Source: Acidobacteriota bacterium
Lineage (GTDB): Bacteria; Acidobacteriota; Terriglobia; Terriglobales; Acidobacteriaceae
Reading direction: 5' to 3'
Length of the DNA stretch: 59,118 bases
Assembly: GCA_023410055.1 (NCBI GenBank)
Contig: JAEYQK010000008.1
Location: 1 to 59,118 of the forward strand
Shown: piece after piece, positions 17,636-25,821 of the stretch
How the letters are laid out: each line of letters opens with the position of its first letter
Numbering within the stretch: position 1 is the first letter of the stretch
The notes under the pieces: model-generated
The model's database searches: none
What the model was told of the DNA's origin: nothing
Seen by the model: the letters and a program-made list of their open reading frames with translations, nothing else
Position numbers and translations under genes: made by a program

Positions 17636-18994
17636 TCACGCGTGCTGGGCGACGCTCACTTCGGTCTGCGCCTGGAGACATTGTCCAGCCAAATCGACAG
17701 CTTGACGCGCAATCTTCACCATCGCGTTATTGTTCAAGGTCGAATTGATAATCTGTGTCGTGTTCGCCAGGATCAAGCCGTTGATGCTGGTCTGCATGTC
17801 CGGAACCAGCTCTGAGTAATTCAACACCGGCACCGGCTGCACGAAGCGTTCGCGAAAAAGAAACCGGCGTTCGACATCGGACTCCTTGAAATCCGGGATT
17901 ACTCGCTGCACAGCGGGCAAGAACTGTCGCCAGATTTCGTCTTCCGACGCGTTGAACAAAGGGTCGTTTGGAGCTGTGTACTTCGGAAGGTAAACAAGAT
18001 GGCGACCGGCCGTCTCCTCACGCGAGACCAGATTCGTCATCTCGATGATGCCCGTGAACGGGAAGCCTTCGTCCGCAAGGTTCGTGACGTAATAAGGACT
18101 AAGTTGTCGGTTCAGAACAAGAGCGAAGCATACGATGCCGAGATACTTCACCTTGGTCAGTTTCTCCACATAGCTCTTCGACAACTCAGGGGCAATCTTT
18201 GCCACGACGGGGCTCGGAACTGTCGCGACCACGGAATCGAAGCGCTGACGCCTATCGCCGACGGTAACATCCAAGCCGGTTTCCGCAGAGGACAAAGTCT
18301 GCACAGCCGTGCCGGTCACGATCTGACCGCCCATCTCCTCAACCCGCTCAACCAGCCGATTGAAGACTGTCCGGTATCCGCCGCGAACGTAACCCAACCG
18401 TTCCTGCTGGCTACTGTTCTTTTCGCGAGTCGAATAGAGGCGGGCGATCGTGGCCCAGATGAAGGCCGCAGATGCCTCTTCCCTGCATCCGCCCAGTTTG
18501 CACTTCAGCAGCGGGCCCCACATCTTCTCGTAGTTCTTCGACCCGAATACTTTTCTTAACCAATTCGAGACGGGGTACGCTTCCAGTTTGCGTCCATCGC
18601 GAATCCTGCTTACATACAGGATTCCTGCTCCAAGCCGCGCCTTATCCCAGATGTTCAGGGGAGGAAACTTGAGAAAGTCGGCGGAGCTCGTCATGGAGTA
18701 GAGCCGTTCGTCGGCAAAGAATCCAACCTTCGTCGCCGTCCAGCGCAATTCAGCTGTCAACCCCAAATCATCGACCAACTGAAGCAGGGGAGCATCCGAG
18801 GTCAAGATGCAGTGATAGAACTTGTCCCACCAGAAGTCGCCGAAGTTGAAGGTAGTCGCGAGTCCACCCGGTCGATCCTGCGCTTCGAAGATGGTGACTC
18901 GCGCACCGGAGCGCAAAAGGTAGAACGCGGCCGTAAGGCCGGTTATTCCGCCACCAAGCACAGCCACGTTCAATCCGCTTAAGTTACGCTGCAT
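17636..18994 (-). CDS. FAD-dependent oxidoreductase, UDP-galactopyranose-mutase / amine-oxidase-like
   Basis: 452 residues from the ATG at 18994 (GGGAAG 6-7 nt upstream), two nt after the stop of the preceding transporter gene. The N-terminus holds a classical dinucleotide-binding fold: VAVLGGGITGLTAAFYLL, then IFEAQDRPGGLATTF as in UGM and HemY-type flavoproteins. Homologues commonly sit in polysaccharide clusters beside a GT2 and small EamA-type transporters, but the substrate is not established. Options are a UGM-like ring contraction or an oxidation on a lipid-linked sugar; I cannot decide between them. Confidence 0.75.
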   Translation of the reverse strand: MQRNLSGLNVAVLGGGITGLTAAFYLLRSGARVTIFEAQDRPGGLATTFNFGDFWWDKFYHCILTSDAPLLQLVDDLGLTAELRWTATKVGFFADERLYSMTSSADFLKFPPLNIWDKARLGAGILYVSRIRDGRKLEAYPVSNWLRKVFGSKNYEKMWGPLLKCKLGGCREEASAAFIWATIARLYSTREKNSSQQERLGYVRGGYRTVFNRLVERVEEMGGQIVTGTAVQTLSSAETGLDVTVGDRRQRFDSVVATVPSPVVAKIAPELSKSYVEKLTKVKYLGIVCFALVLNRQLSPYYVTNLADEGFPFTGIIEMTNLVSREETAGRHLVYLPKYTAPNDPLFNASEDEIWRQFLPAVQRVIPDFKESDVERRFLFRERFVQPVPVLNYSELVPDMQTSINGLILANTTQIINSTLNNNAMVKIARQAVDLAGQCLQAQTEVSVAQHA

Positions 18995-18995
18995 A

Positions 18996-19355
18996 TTAGC
19001 TTCCCGAGATAAGCACGACGCCAGCACTGATGATCGCGACCGCTAGCCAGCGCATGCCATCAACACGCTCGTGAAAGAAGATCATCGAGAGTAGATTCAC
19101 TACCACATAGCCGATGCTGAGCAAGGGGTACGCGTAGGACAAGTCGAGGCGTTGCAATCCAAGCAACCACAGCACCGTGGCAATCACGAAAGAAGCCGCC
19201 CAAAGCCAGATCCAGCCTTGCATGGCTACTGAAAGCACTAGGCCAAGAGGGCCCGAAGCTTGCCTTCGTTTCGCGCCGTTCATGCCCTGTTTCAGAAATA
19301 TCTGAGCCAACGCGCTCAGGAGTACGCTGATCCAGATCATCAGTTTCGGGTTCAT
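18996..19355 (-). CDS. Small EamA/SMR-type transporter subunit (ArnE/ArnF-like)
   Basis: 119 residues from the ATG at 19355, which overlaps the upstream gene's stop by ATGA. Four hydrophobic helices are visible (LMIWISVLLSALAQIFLKQG; a second after the short loop; LSYAYPLLSIGYVVVNLLS; and the C-terminal LAVAIISAGVVLIS). The YPLLS and ALAQIFLKQ patterns are those of the EmrE/ArnE-like family. The tandem gene upstream is a second half-size partner, so the two probably form a heterodimer. A flippase role for a polyprenyl-phosphate sugar, as ArnE/ArnF move aminoarabinose carrier, is the leading inference. Confidence 0.78.
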   Translation of the reverse strand: MNPKLMIWISVLLSALAQIFLKQGMNGAKRRQASGPLGLVLSVAMQGWIWLWAASFVIATVLWLLGLQRLDLSYAYPLLSIGYVVVNLLSMIFFHERVDGMRWLAVAIISAGVVLISGS

Positions 19356-19804
19356 GCGGTTACACCCTTCCCGAACTTCCGGTTCAACAAAATCATCCCA
19401 AGCACGATGAGCATCACCCCCGACCCGCGGCGCACCGAGATCGTCTCCGTGAAGAGAATTGCGCTTGCTGCCACCACCAGTACGTAGTTCACGCTGGACA
19501 ACGGATACAAGAAACTTATCTCTTTTTGGCTGACGGCCGCCATCCAGCATGCTGTTCCGAACATGTAAATCATGAGTCCGAGAACAGTCTCCGGCTGTGT
19601 AACGATGTGCAGAATACGCGCAATTGCCGTAGTCGCAGCCGCATGCGAACTGGCGGACGCGTTTAGGCCTGCTTTGATCATCAGGTGCCCGCTAACGACG
19701 CACACCGACGACATGGCAAAAGGTATCCACCATACCCGGGCGAGCTTTCGAACAAGCGATACGTCCTGCTCGTTCGACGTAACCTCAACAGCACTAGCAC
19801 TCAT
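19352..19804 (-). CDS. Small EamA/SMR-type transporter subunit (ArnE/ArnF-like), partner
   Basis: 150 residues from the ATG at 19804 (GGAGAG 7 nt upstream); alternatives are ATG 19819 and GTG 19834. After a polar N-terminus of about 30 residues come four hydrophobic helices, with KAGLN, EISFLYPLSSVNYVLV and the terminal GVMLIVLGMILLNRK matching the same family as the next gene. Coupled ATGA overlap with that gene supports a two-subunit transporter. Confidence 0.76.
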   Translation of the reverse strand: MSASAVEVTSNEQDVSLVRKLARVWWIPFAMSSVCVVSGHLMIKAGLNASASSHAAATTAIARILHIVTQPETVLGLMIYMFGTACWMAAVSQKEISFLYPLSSVNYVLVVAASAILFTETISVRRGSGVMLIVLGMILLNRKFGKGVTA

Positions 19805-19837
19805 ATCGGCGCTCTCCATCTGCTCGGCTACCACTCT

Positions 19838-20848
19838 TTACCTACTTTGCCCTGCCGCAACGGCTTCAGCTTCGCAAATCCGGCGCTGCCATTCAATCGT
19901 CCTCTTGAGACCCTCCTCGACACTCACCTGCGCCTTGAAGCCCAGTTTTTCGCAGGCCTTGGTCGTGTCGGGTACGCGCCGTCGCACGTCCTCGTAACGG
20001 CGCCCACCGATCTCATCGTAAGGAATAAATTTGAGTCTTAGCGGCTTCTCGGTTGCGGATAAGCGATGGATCAACTGGGCAAGTTCGACAATCGTGATTT
20101 CCTGGTTGTTGCCGATGTTGAATATCTCCCCGCTTGCGCCGTTCTCAAGCACGGACACTATGCCACCCACGGTATCGCTGACGTAAGTGAAGCTGCGTGT
20201 CTGTTTGCCATCGCCATGAATCGGGATCTCTTCGTCATTGAGGATTGCACCGATGAATACTGATTGCGGACCACCCCACCAGGTCAAGTTCTGCCGAGGT
20301 CCGTACGAACCAAAGATTCGAACGATGCTGACGTCGATCCCGTACGAGTCGGCATAGGCGAGCGTCAGGTGCTCATCAAACAGCTTCGAAACCGCATAGC
20401 TCCACCGAGCCACCGTTGAAGGGCCAAGTACTAAGTCGCTTTCTTCGCTAAAAGGAATCTGCGCATTCTTGCCATATACGTCCGAAGTTGAAGCCAGTAC
20501 AAACTTGGCTTTGCGCTCTACCGCCAGTTCAAGAGCGTTGTGGCAACCCAGTTCATTGATCAGTAGCGTGTCGATTGCCTTCCCATATCGCGGAATCTTA
20601 TAGGCGGCCATATGAGCGATGGCCGTCACACCTTCGGACACTGCTCGAAGCGCGTCCATGTCACATACATCGATCTGGTGGAACTCGAAATCGTCGTTCT
20701 GTTGTGCATCTCGGATGTTCTCGAGCGAGCCGTGAGAAAGGTTATCCACACCCACTACCCGATAGCCGCGCTCCAGAAGTGAATCTGCCAAGTGCGAACC
20801 CAGAAAACCGGCAACCCCGTTGATCAATACCGTACCTTTGCTATGCAT
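19838..20848 (-). CDS. NAD-dependent nucleotide-sugar epimerase/dehydratase (extended SDR)
   Basis: 336 residues. GVAGFLGSH provides the NAD-binding GxxGxxG, VDNLSHGS the adenine-ribose loop, STSDVYG the Ser/Thr site and YAVSK the catalytic YxxxK. This suits the UDP-glucose 4-epimerase / UDP-glucuronate decarboxylase / GDP-mannose dehydratase group; the exact reaction is not decidable by eye. The ATG at 20848 has GAGAGG upstream and overlaps the preceding 2-epimerase gene by 8 nt. It probably acts on a UDP-sugar used by the polysaccharide enzymes around it. Confidence 0.82.
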   Translation of the reverse strand: MHSKGTVLINGVAGFLGSHLADSLLERGYRVVGVDNLSHGSLENIRDAQQNDDFEFHQIDVCDMDALRAVSEGVTAIAHMAAYKIPRYGKAIDTLLINELGCHNALELAVERKAKFVLASTSDVYGKNAQIPFSEESDLVLGPSTVARWSYAVSKLFDEHLTLAYADSYGIDVSIVRIFGSYGPRQNLTWWGGPQSVFIGAILNDEEIPIHGDGKQTRSFTYVSDTVGGIVSVLENGASGEIFNIGNNQEITIVELAQLIHRLSATEKPLRLKFIPYDEIGGRRYEDVRRRVPDTTKACEKLGFKAQVSVEEGLKRTIEWQRRICEAEAVAAGQSR

Positions 20849-21998
20849 TAAATCCTCTCTCCCGTTCGTCCATTACCCCGAGCACTGCTTTAACGATGTC
20901 TTCCGACGCTCGGCCAAGCCCAAAACAACTCAGATCAGGTTTCTCCCGCGGGTAGGAAGTTCCCTGATCCCACAGATCGTCGACGGCCGCTGACAAACTC
21001 GTATTGGCCGGTTCCACCAATCTGTTCCATCCCCCGCGCAGGGTCTCGACCCATTCTGTTTCGTGACGAAGCGTCACACACGGCACCCCGACGAAGTACG
21101 CCTCTTTCTGAACTCCTCCGGAGTCCGTCAGGATGATCCTCGCGTTGTCCTCTAGCGCAATCATCTCCAGGTACGACACCGGCTCTATCACGCGGATGAA
21201 TTCTGATCTCGCTATTCGTTCTGCAAGCGGTGCTAGCACCGGATTTGCTTTGATCGATTCGCGCGTGCGTGGGTGCATCGGAAAAATGACGGGATGGCGC
21301 AGATCTAGAATCGCGCAAAGGATCTGCTGAAGCCTCTCAACGCTATTCGTGTTCTCCGCGCGGTGGAGCGTGAGCAGTACGTAGCCCCCGCGCCTCAGAC
21401 CGAGATCCCGCAGCACCGTGGATTTCAAGGCCGCCTCTTGACGCCAGCGCAGCACCGCGTCAAGCATGACGTCGCCGACCACAAAGACGCCGTCCACAAT
21501 GCCTTCATTCGCAAGATTGCGGACAGCTGTCTCAGTTGGGCACAGAAGTACTTGTGAGAGATGGTCGGTAACGACGCGGTTGATCTCCTCCGGCATGCGT
21601 CGGTTGAAGCTGCGCAGGCCCGCTTCCACGTGAGCAACAGGGATGTGCAGCTTCGCCGCCGCTAGAGCGCCGGCCACGGTTGAGTTCGTGTCGCCGTAGA
21701 CGATGACGGCATCGGGTCGCTCGTTCAGAAGTATCTGCTCGATCCGATCCAACATCATCCCCGTTTGTTTACCGTGACTACCTGAACCGACCTCAAGATT
21801 GTGATCAGGATTTGGGATCCCCAGTTGCTCGAAGAACGAATCCGACATCTTCGGATCGTAGTGCTGCCCCGTGTGCACAAGAGTGTGCCTCACACTCTTA
21901 CCGGCCGACGCACTCTCATTATGTCGCGAGATTGCGTCAGCTATCGCAGCGACCTTCACGAACTGAGGCCGGGCTCCAACAATTGAAAGAAGGTGCAC
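20841..21998 (-). CDS. wecB: UDP-N-acetylglucosamine 2-epimerase (non-hydrolysing)
   Basis: 385 residues from a GTG at 21998, which gives the family's usual N-terminus (MHLLSIVGARPQFVKVAAI) and length; the frame is open for 32 more codons but that would run into the acetyltransferase gene. Signature blocks are present: GARPQF, YGDTNSTVAGALAA, HVEAGLRSF and TDSGGVQKEA. The enzyme converts UDP-GlcNAc to UDP-ManNAc; the closely related WbpI/WlbD enzymes epimerise UDP-2,3-diacetamido-glucuronate instead. Because two WlbA/B/C-like sets lie directly upstream, the WbpI/WlbD role is quite possible here. Confidence 0.88.
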   Translation of the reverse strand: MHLLSIVGARPQFVKVAAIADAISRHNESASAGKSVRHTLVHTGQHYDPKMSDSFFEQLGIPNPDHNLEVGSGSHGKQTGMMLDRIEQILLNERPDAVIVYGDTNSTVAGALAAAKLHIPVAHVEAGLRSFNRRMPEEINRVVTDHLSQVLLCPTETAVRNLANEGIVDGVFVVGDVMLDAVLRWRQEAALKSTVLRDLGLRRGGYVLLTLHRAENTNSVERLQQILCAILDLRHPVIFPMHPRTRESIKANPVLAPLAERIARSEFIRVIEPVSYLEMIALEDNARIILTDSGGVQKEAYFVGVPCVTLRHETEWVETLRGGWNRLVEPANTSLSAAVDDLWDQGTSYPREKPDLSCFGLGRASEDIVKAVLGVMDERERGFNA

Positions 21999-22005
21999 GA
22001 TGAGC

Positions 22006-22746
22006 CTATTGGTTCTCGAGTAGTTGTTCGGCAGGAACGTCCCGAAGATGCCGTGCCGGAGCTCCACATACGACTTTCTTCGCCGGTACGTCACGCGTTA
22101 CCACGGAACCCGCCGCGACCAACGCGTCCTCTTCCACTACCACGCCGGGAAGAAATGTTGCATTTGCGCCAACACGCGCACCCCGCTTCAACGTCACGCC
22201 CTTGTGGTACTTAAACCGGTCCTTTGTGCGACCAAGAAAGTTGTCGTTCGTGAATGACACCTCAGGTGCTATGAAGCAGTTGTCACCAATCTCCGAAAGT
22301 GCAGTGATGTACGCTTCCGTCTCGATCTTGCATCGTTGACCGACACGCACCTTGTTTTCGATCGTGACACCTCGACCGACGATCGTGTAGTCGCCGATCT
22401 CCACGTCTTCGCGCACGGAAGCCAAATCGGCAATCATCACCTTCGATCCGATTTTGCAGCCGCGGTAAATGACCGCCAGCGCGCCGACCAGGCAGCCGTT
22501 CGCAATCTCGCAGGCAGGCAACTCCTGCTCCTTGGTGATTGCGCTCAGGGCCGCCTTCATGGGTAATTTGCCAATGACGCTGTTATCGTCGATGCGAACA
22601 CCGTCCCCAATCATCGTATCTGCATGGATCACCACTCCATGCCCGATCTGACAGTCATTTCCGATGCGAACGTTTTCGCAGATAACCGCGTTATGCCCCA
22701 ATCGCGTGCCACTTCCGACTTGGGCGCTCGGATGTATGCAGCTCAT
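22006..22746 (-). CDS. Hexapeptide N-acetyltransferase (WbpD/WlbB-like), copy 1
   Basis: 246 residues, longer than copy 2 (165 aa) because of an extra N-terminal beta-helix part and an insertion near residue 60-90. Regular hexads run throughout (VGSGTRLGHNAVICENVRIG, VRVGQRCKIE, VTLKRGARVGANATFLPGVVV) and end with CGAPARHLRD. The segment SFTNDNFLG carries the position used for catalysis in WlbB-type enzymes. AGGAG lies 7 nt before the ATG at 22746, which overlaps the preceding oxidoreductase gene by 56 nt. It would acetylate a 3-amino group on UDP-GlcNAc(3NH2)A or a similar sugar. Confidence 0.82.
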   Translation of the reverse strand: MSCIHPSAQVGSGTRLGHNAVICENVRIGNDCQIGHGVVIHADTMIGDGVRIDDNSVIGKLPMKAALSAITKEQELPACEIANGCLVGALAVIYRGCKIGSKVMIADLASVREDVEIGDYTIVGRGVTIENKVRVGQRCKIETEAYITALSEIGDNCFIAPEVSFTNDNFLGRTKDRFKYHKGVTLKRGARVGANATFLPGVVVEEDALVAAGSVVTRDVPAKKVVCGAPARHLRDVPAEQLLENQ

Positions 22747-23758
22747 TTCCGTTCTCCTGAATTCGGACAGGAACTCCGTCCAGTTCCATCGACTTCTGTG
22801 CAGCTTCCAAGATGCGAATGACTCGCAAACCGTCCTGAGCGTCGCTCAAAGGCGTGCTGCGCGTGCGAACACAATCAATGAAGTGCCGGCACTCAATCTT
22901 CAAGGGCTCGGTCGTCTCCACGCGCGGAATGACAATGTCCCCGAATCGAACCTGGATCGAGTCGCCATACGACCGAACCTGTGGAACCTCGGCATGATTG
23001 TTGTAGATTCGCAGCTTCTCGCTAGCTTCGGTGTCGTCGAAGACAACCATCTTGTTCGCACCCACGATCGTCGTCTTTCGAACCTTGTGTGGATCAAGCC
23101 AGCTAAGGTGAATGTGAGCCATGATGCGATTTTCAAAGTACAGGCTGAGGAAAACCACATCCTCGATTCCCGGCTGAATGAAGCTCTGTCCGCGAACACT
23201 AACGTCGGTCGGCTGCATGTTCAGCATGTAGAGTATTTGCGAGATGTCGTGGGGCGCGAAGCTCCATAAAGCATTCTCGTCTCCGCGAATGCGGCCTAGG
23301 TTCACGCGCTGGGTATAGATGTAGAAGATGTCCCCCAGTTCGCCGTCCTGAATCATCTTCTTCAGCTTCCGAACGACCGGGTGGTATTCGAGCAGATGCC
23401 CAACCATCAGCACGCGGCTTTTCTTCTCTGCCAACTCCGCGAGCTCTTCCGCATCTCGCACCTTGAGCGTGAAGGGCTTTTCAACCAATACGTCCCGATC
23501 CGCGAGCAGCGCCTTTTTCGTAAGCTCGTAGTGCGTCACTGCAGGCGCAGAGATCACCACGGCCTCGATCGAGTCCTGCTTCAGCATCTCATCAAAGTCC
23601 TTCGCTATAGTCACCGAAGGCCATGACTTCTGCGCCGCCGCCGTTCTCTTCGGATCCATGTCGCAGCAGGTCACGAGCTCGCACTCGCCGAGTTCGGCGA
23701 AGCTGCGCGCGACGTTCCAACCCCACGCACCTAGTCCTACAACTCCAACTCGCACCAT
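22691..23758 (-). CDS. Gfo/Idh/MocA oxidoreductase (WbpB/WlbA-like), copy 1
   Basis: 355 residues with a perfect SD (AAGGAGG, 8 nt spacer). The N-terminal Rossmann fold starts VGVVGLGAWGWNVARSF and contains VEKPFT, the EKP motif of the Gfo/Idh/MocA family; the C-terminal domain has HDISQILYML, typical of the WlbA branch. WlbA/WbpB oxidise C3 of UDP-N-acetyl-glucuronate. The 3' end overlaps the acetyltransferase gene by 56 nt, an unusually long overlap for this locus. Confidence 0.84.
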   Translation of the reverse strand: MVRVGVVGLGAWGWNVARSFAELGECELVTCCDMDPKRTAAAQKSWPSVTIAKDFDEMLKQDSIEAVVISAPAVTHYELTKKALLADRDVLVEKPFTLKVRDAEELAELAEKKSRVLMVGHLLEYHPVVRKLKKMIQDGELGDIFYIYTQRVNLGRIRGDENALWSFAPHDISQILYMLNMQPTDVSVRGQSFIQPGIEDVVFLSLYFENRIMAHIHLSWLDPHKVRKTTIVGANKMVVFDDTEASEKLRIYNNHAEVPQVRSYGDSIQVRFGDIVIPRVETTEPLKIECRHFIDCVRTRSTPLSDAQDGLRVIRILEAAQKSMELDGVPVRIQENGNELHTSERPSRKWHAIGA

Positions 23759-23800
23759 CTAAGTTTCCTCCTTAACATCGATTGGGGGGAGAGTGCCGAT

Positions 23801-24556
23801 TTACGTTTGGGAATAGTTCTCGCTGCTGCGCGCAGCAACTTTAGGGCTTCGACGAAGGTGCCTTGCCATCATCGTCGTATGCTGACGAACCGTCCTGAGG
23901 ATCTTCATCTTGCTAGTCCCGATTTTGCGCGCATGCAGGGTCATCGGGACTTCAGTAATCGTGAAACCGCACTGGGCAGCGCGAATCAGAATTTCGGCTG
24001 CCGAAACAAAACCGTTCTCTTCGAAGTCCAGCTTCTCAATCACAGGGCGCCGATAGGCCCTGAAGATGCTCGTGTACGTATACAGTTTCACCGGCGCAAC
24101 GATTTGATACAGGCGCGAGCAGCCTTTGCTCAGCAGCAATCGCCACCACGGAACGCCGTCGACTTTGCCTTGCGGGTGATACGGAGATGCCACGGCGATA
24201 TCTGCCGGCTCCTTCTCAAGCGCATCGACAAGAAGCTTCAGGTTCTCCGGGCCGTACGAGCAATCCGCGTCGATCGTGCAAATGATCTCGCCCCGTGCAT
24301 GGCCGAAACCGGTTCTGAACGCAGCTCCGACACCTCGGTTCCGCTCGTGCGCCGTGATTCGGTTCAGCGGCTCATGCCCGAATACAGCGTGCAACTGCTC
24401 GACAGTTCGATCCGCGCTTCCATCGTCCACGAACACGAATTCAACCTCGCGCTCAGGCCACATCTGCCGGACGAACGACAACCTCTGCGCCAGGAATTCA
24501 ACGCCGTTCTCTTCGTTGTAGATCGGAATGACGACGGAGATCATGTTATGTGCCAT
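23801..24556 (-). CDS. Glycosyltransferase family 2, dolichyl-phosphate-mannose-synthase-like
   Basis: 251 residues, short GT-A enzyme. SVVIPIYNEENGVEFLAQRL, FVDDGSADRT and TIDADCSYGPENL (DxD within DAD) match the DPM1/GtrB/ArnC branch, which loads a sugar onto undecaprenyl phosphate. No C-terminal membrane helices are present. The gene has GGGGG and AGG elements upstream of ATG 24556. A polyprenyl-phosphate-sugar made here could feed the GT-C enzyme at 3921-5459 after flipping by the ArnE/ArnF-like pair; this three-part link is inference. Confidence 0.82.
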   Translation of the reverse strand: MAHNMISVVIPIYNEENGVEFLAQRLSFVRQMWPEREVEFVFVDDGSADRTVEQLHAVFGHEPLNRITAHERNRGVGAAFRTGFGHARGEIICTIDADCSYGPENLKLLVDALEKEPADIAVASPYHPQGKVDGVPWWRLLLSKGCSRLYQIVAPVKLYTYTSIFRAYRRPVIEKLDFEENGFVSAAEILIRAAQCGFTITEVPMTLHARKIGTSKMKILRTVRQHTTMMARHLRRSPKVAARSSENYSQT

Positions 24557-24575
24557 CCTTTTTCCCCCTGGAAGA

Positions 24576-25736
24576 TCAGCCCTGTCGAACCGCTTCGATC
24601 AACGCTTCAGCCACGTACTGCACTTGTGCATCTGTGAGCTCCGCGTAGATAGGCAGGGACAACACTTCCTTCGCGGCCGCCTCGGATTCGGGCAGGTCAC
24701 CCAATTTGTAAGACAGGTGAGAGTAGATCGGCTGCAGATGAATCGGCACCGGGTAATACACCATGCTGCCGATGCCCTTCTCCGTAAGCTTCTTCTGCAC
24801 GCCATCGCGATTCGCCACGCGAACCGTGTACTGATGAAAGACGTGTTCACATCCGTCTGCCGTTTGAGGTACCGTGATACCTTCAACTCGCCCAAGCAGT
24901 GCGTTGTATAGCGCAGCTCTCGATCGGCGTCCGTCGTTCCAATTCTGCAGATACCGCAATTTCACCCGCAGGATCGCGGCCTGCAATTCGTCAAGCCTGC
25001 TGTTCCAACCTTGTTCTGAGCTGAAGTATTTCTTGGTCGCACCATGCGCGCGCAGGGAGCGCAGCCGCGACGAGACTTCCGTTGAATCGGTGACGATCAT
25101 GCCGCCATCACCGAAACCACCCAAGTTTTTGCTCGGAAAGAAACTCAGGCACCCGATCTGCCCCATGCTGCCGGTCCGCTTGCCTTTGTAAGTCGCACCG
25201 ATCGCCTGTGCGTTGTCTTCGATAATGATCAGGCTGTGCTTCGTTGCAATCTTGCGGATGGCATCCATATCCGCGGCATGCCCGTACAGGTGAACCGGAA
25301 TCACGGCTTTCGTTTTGTCCGTGATCTTCTCTTCCAGCTTCGCGGGATCGATGCAGAAGTTCGTGGGATCGATGTCGACGAAGACAGGAGTCGCGCCAAG
25401 CGCACTCACCGCATCTGCCGTGGCGATAAACGTAAATGTAGGGGCTAGCACCTCGTCACCCGGCCCGATACCCGCAGCACGCAATGCGAGGACCAGCGCG
25501 TCGGTTCCCGACGCGACTCCAATTCCAAACTGTATCCCGCAGAACTCGGCCACTTCTTTTTCGAGTGCAGCCACATTTGGCCCCAGGATGAAGTGCTGAG
25601 ACTGCAGCACCCCTCCGATAGCAGCGTCGATTTCAGACTTAATCGACTGGTACTGCGCTCCCAAGTCGAGCATTGGGACCGTCTGCACTGGTTTTGCGCT
25701 TGTGCTTTGCACGAGATAGCTCCTTGCGACAGACAT
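24576..25736 (-). CDS. DegT/DnrJ/EryC1/StrS PLP aminotransferase (WbpE/WlbC-like), copy 1
   Basis: 386 residues. MLDLGAQYQSIKSEI opens the fold, SGTDALVLALRAAGIGPGD binds the cofactor phosphate, IEDNAQAIGA carries the PLP-contacting Asp, and FFPSKNLGGFGDGG holds the Schiff-base lysine. WbpE/WlbC use this chemistry to put an amino group on the 3-keto sugar from WbpB/WlbA, with glutamate as donor. The start codon is preceded by a hairpin (25740-25769) instead of an SD. Confidence 0.87.
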   Translation of the reverse strand: MSVARSYLVQSTSAKPVQTVPMLDLGAQYQSIKSEIDAAIGGVLQSQHFILGPNVAALEKEVAEFCGIQFGIGVASGTDALVLALRAAGIGPGDEVLAPTFTFIATADAVSALGATPVFVDIDPTNFCIDPAKLEEKITDKTKAVIPVHLYGHAADMDAIRKIATKHSLIIIEDNAQAIGATYKGKRTGSMGQIGCLSFFPSKNLGGFGDGGMIVTDSTEVSSRLRSLRAHGATKKYFSSEQGWNSRLDELQAAILRVKLRYLQNWNDGRRSRAALYNALLGRVEGITVPQTADGCEHVFHQYTVRVANRDGVQKKLTEKGIGSMVYYPVPIHLQPIYSHLSYKLGDLPESEAAAKEVLSLPIYAELTDAQVQYVAEALIEAVRQG

Positions 25737-25739
25737 TTA

Positions 25740-25769
25740 GCGGAACCACGTAATCAACCACGTGGCCGC
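25740..25769 (-). promoter_or_regulatory. Intercistronic hairpin abutting an aminotransferase start codon
   Basis: CCACGT (25746-25751) pairs with ACGTGG (25760-25765) and GCGG (25740-25743) with CCGC (25766-25769), with a 2-nt bulge and an 8-nt loop. The stem ends 3 nt before the ATG at 25736, where an SD would be expected. It could stabilise the transcript or control translation between the two aminotransferase genes. Confidence 0.5.
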
Positions 25770-25821
25770 TCATGGTCTGCAAAACTGATGTTCTTGAGTG
25801 AAGGGAGAGAGAAAGAGATAC

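Noticed and set aside
19355..19550. N-terminal extension of the 119-residue transporter
   Set aside because: The upstream codons overlap the partner transporter in another frame and are polar; the ATG at 19355 with ATGA overlap is better.
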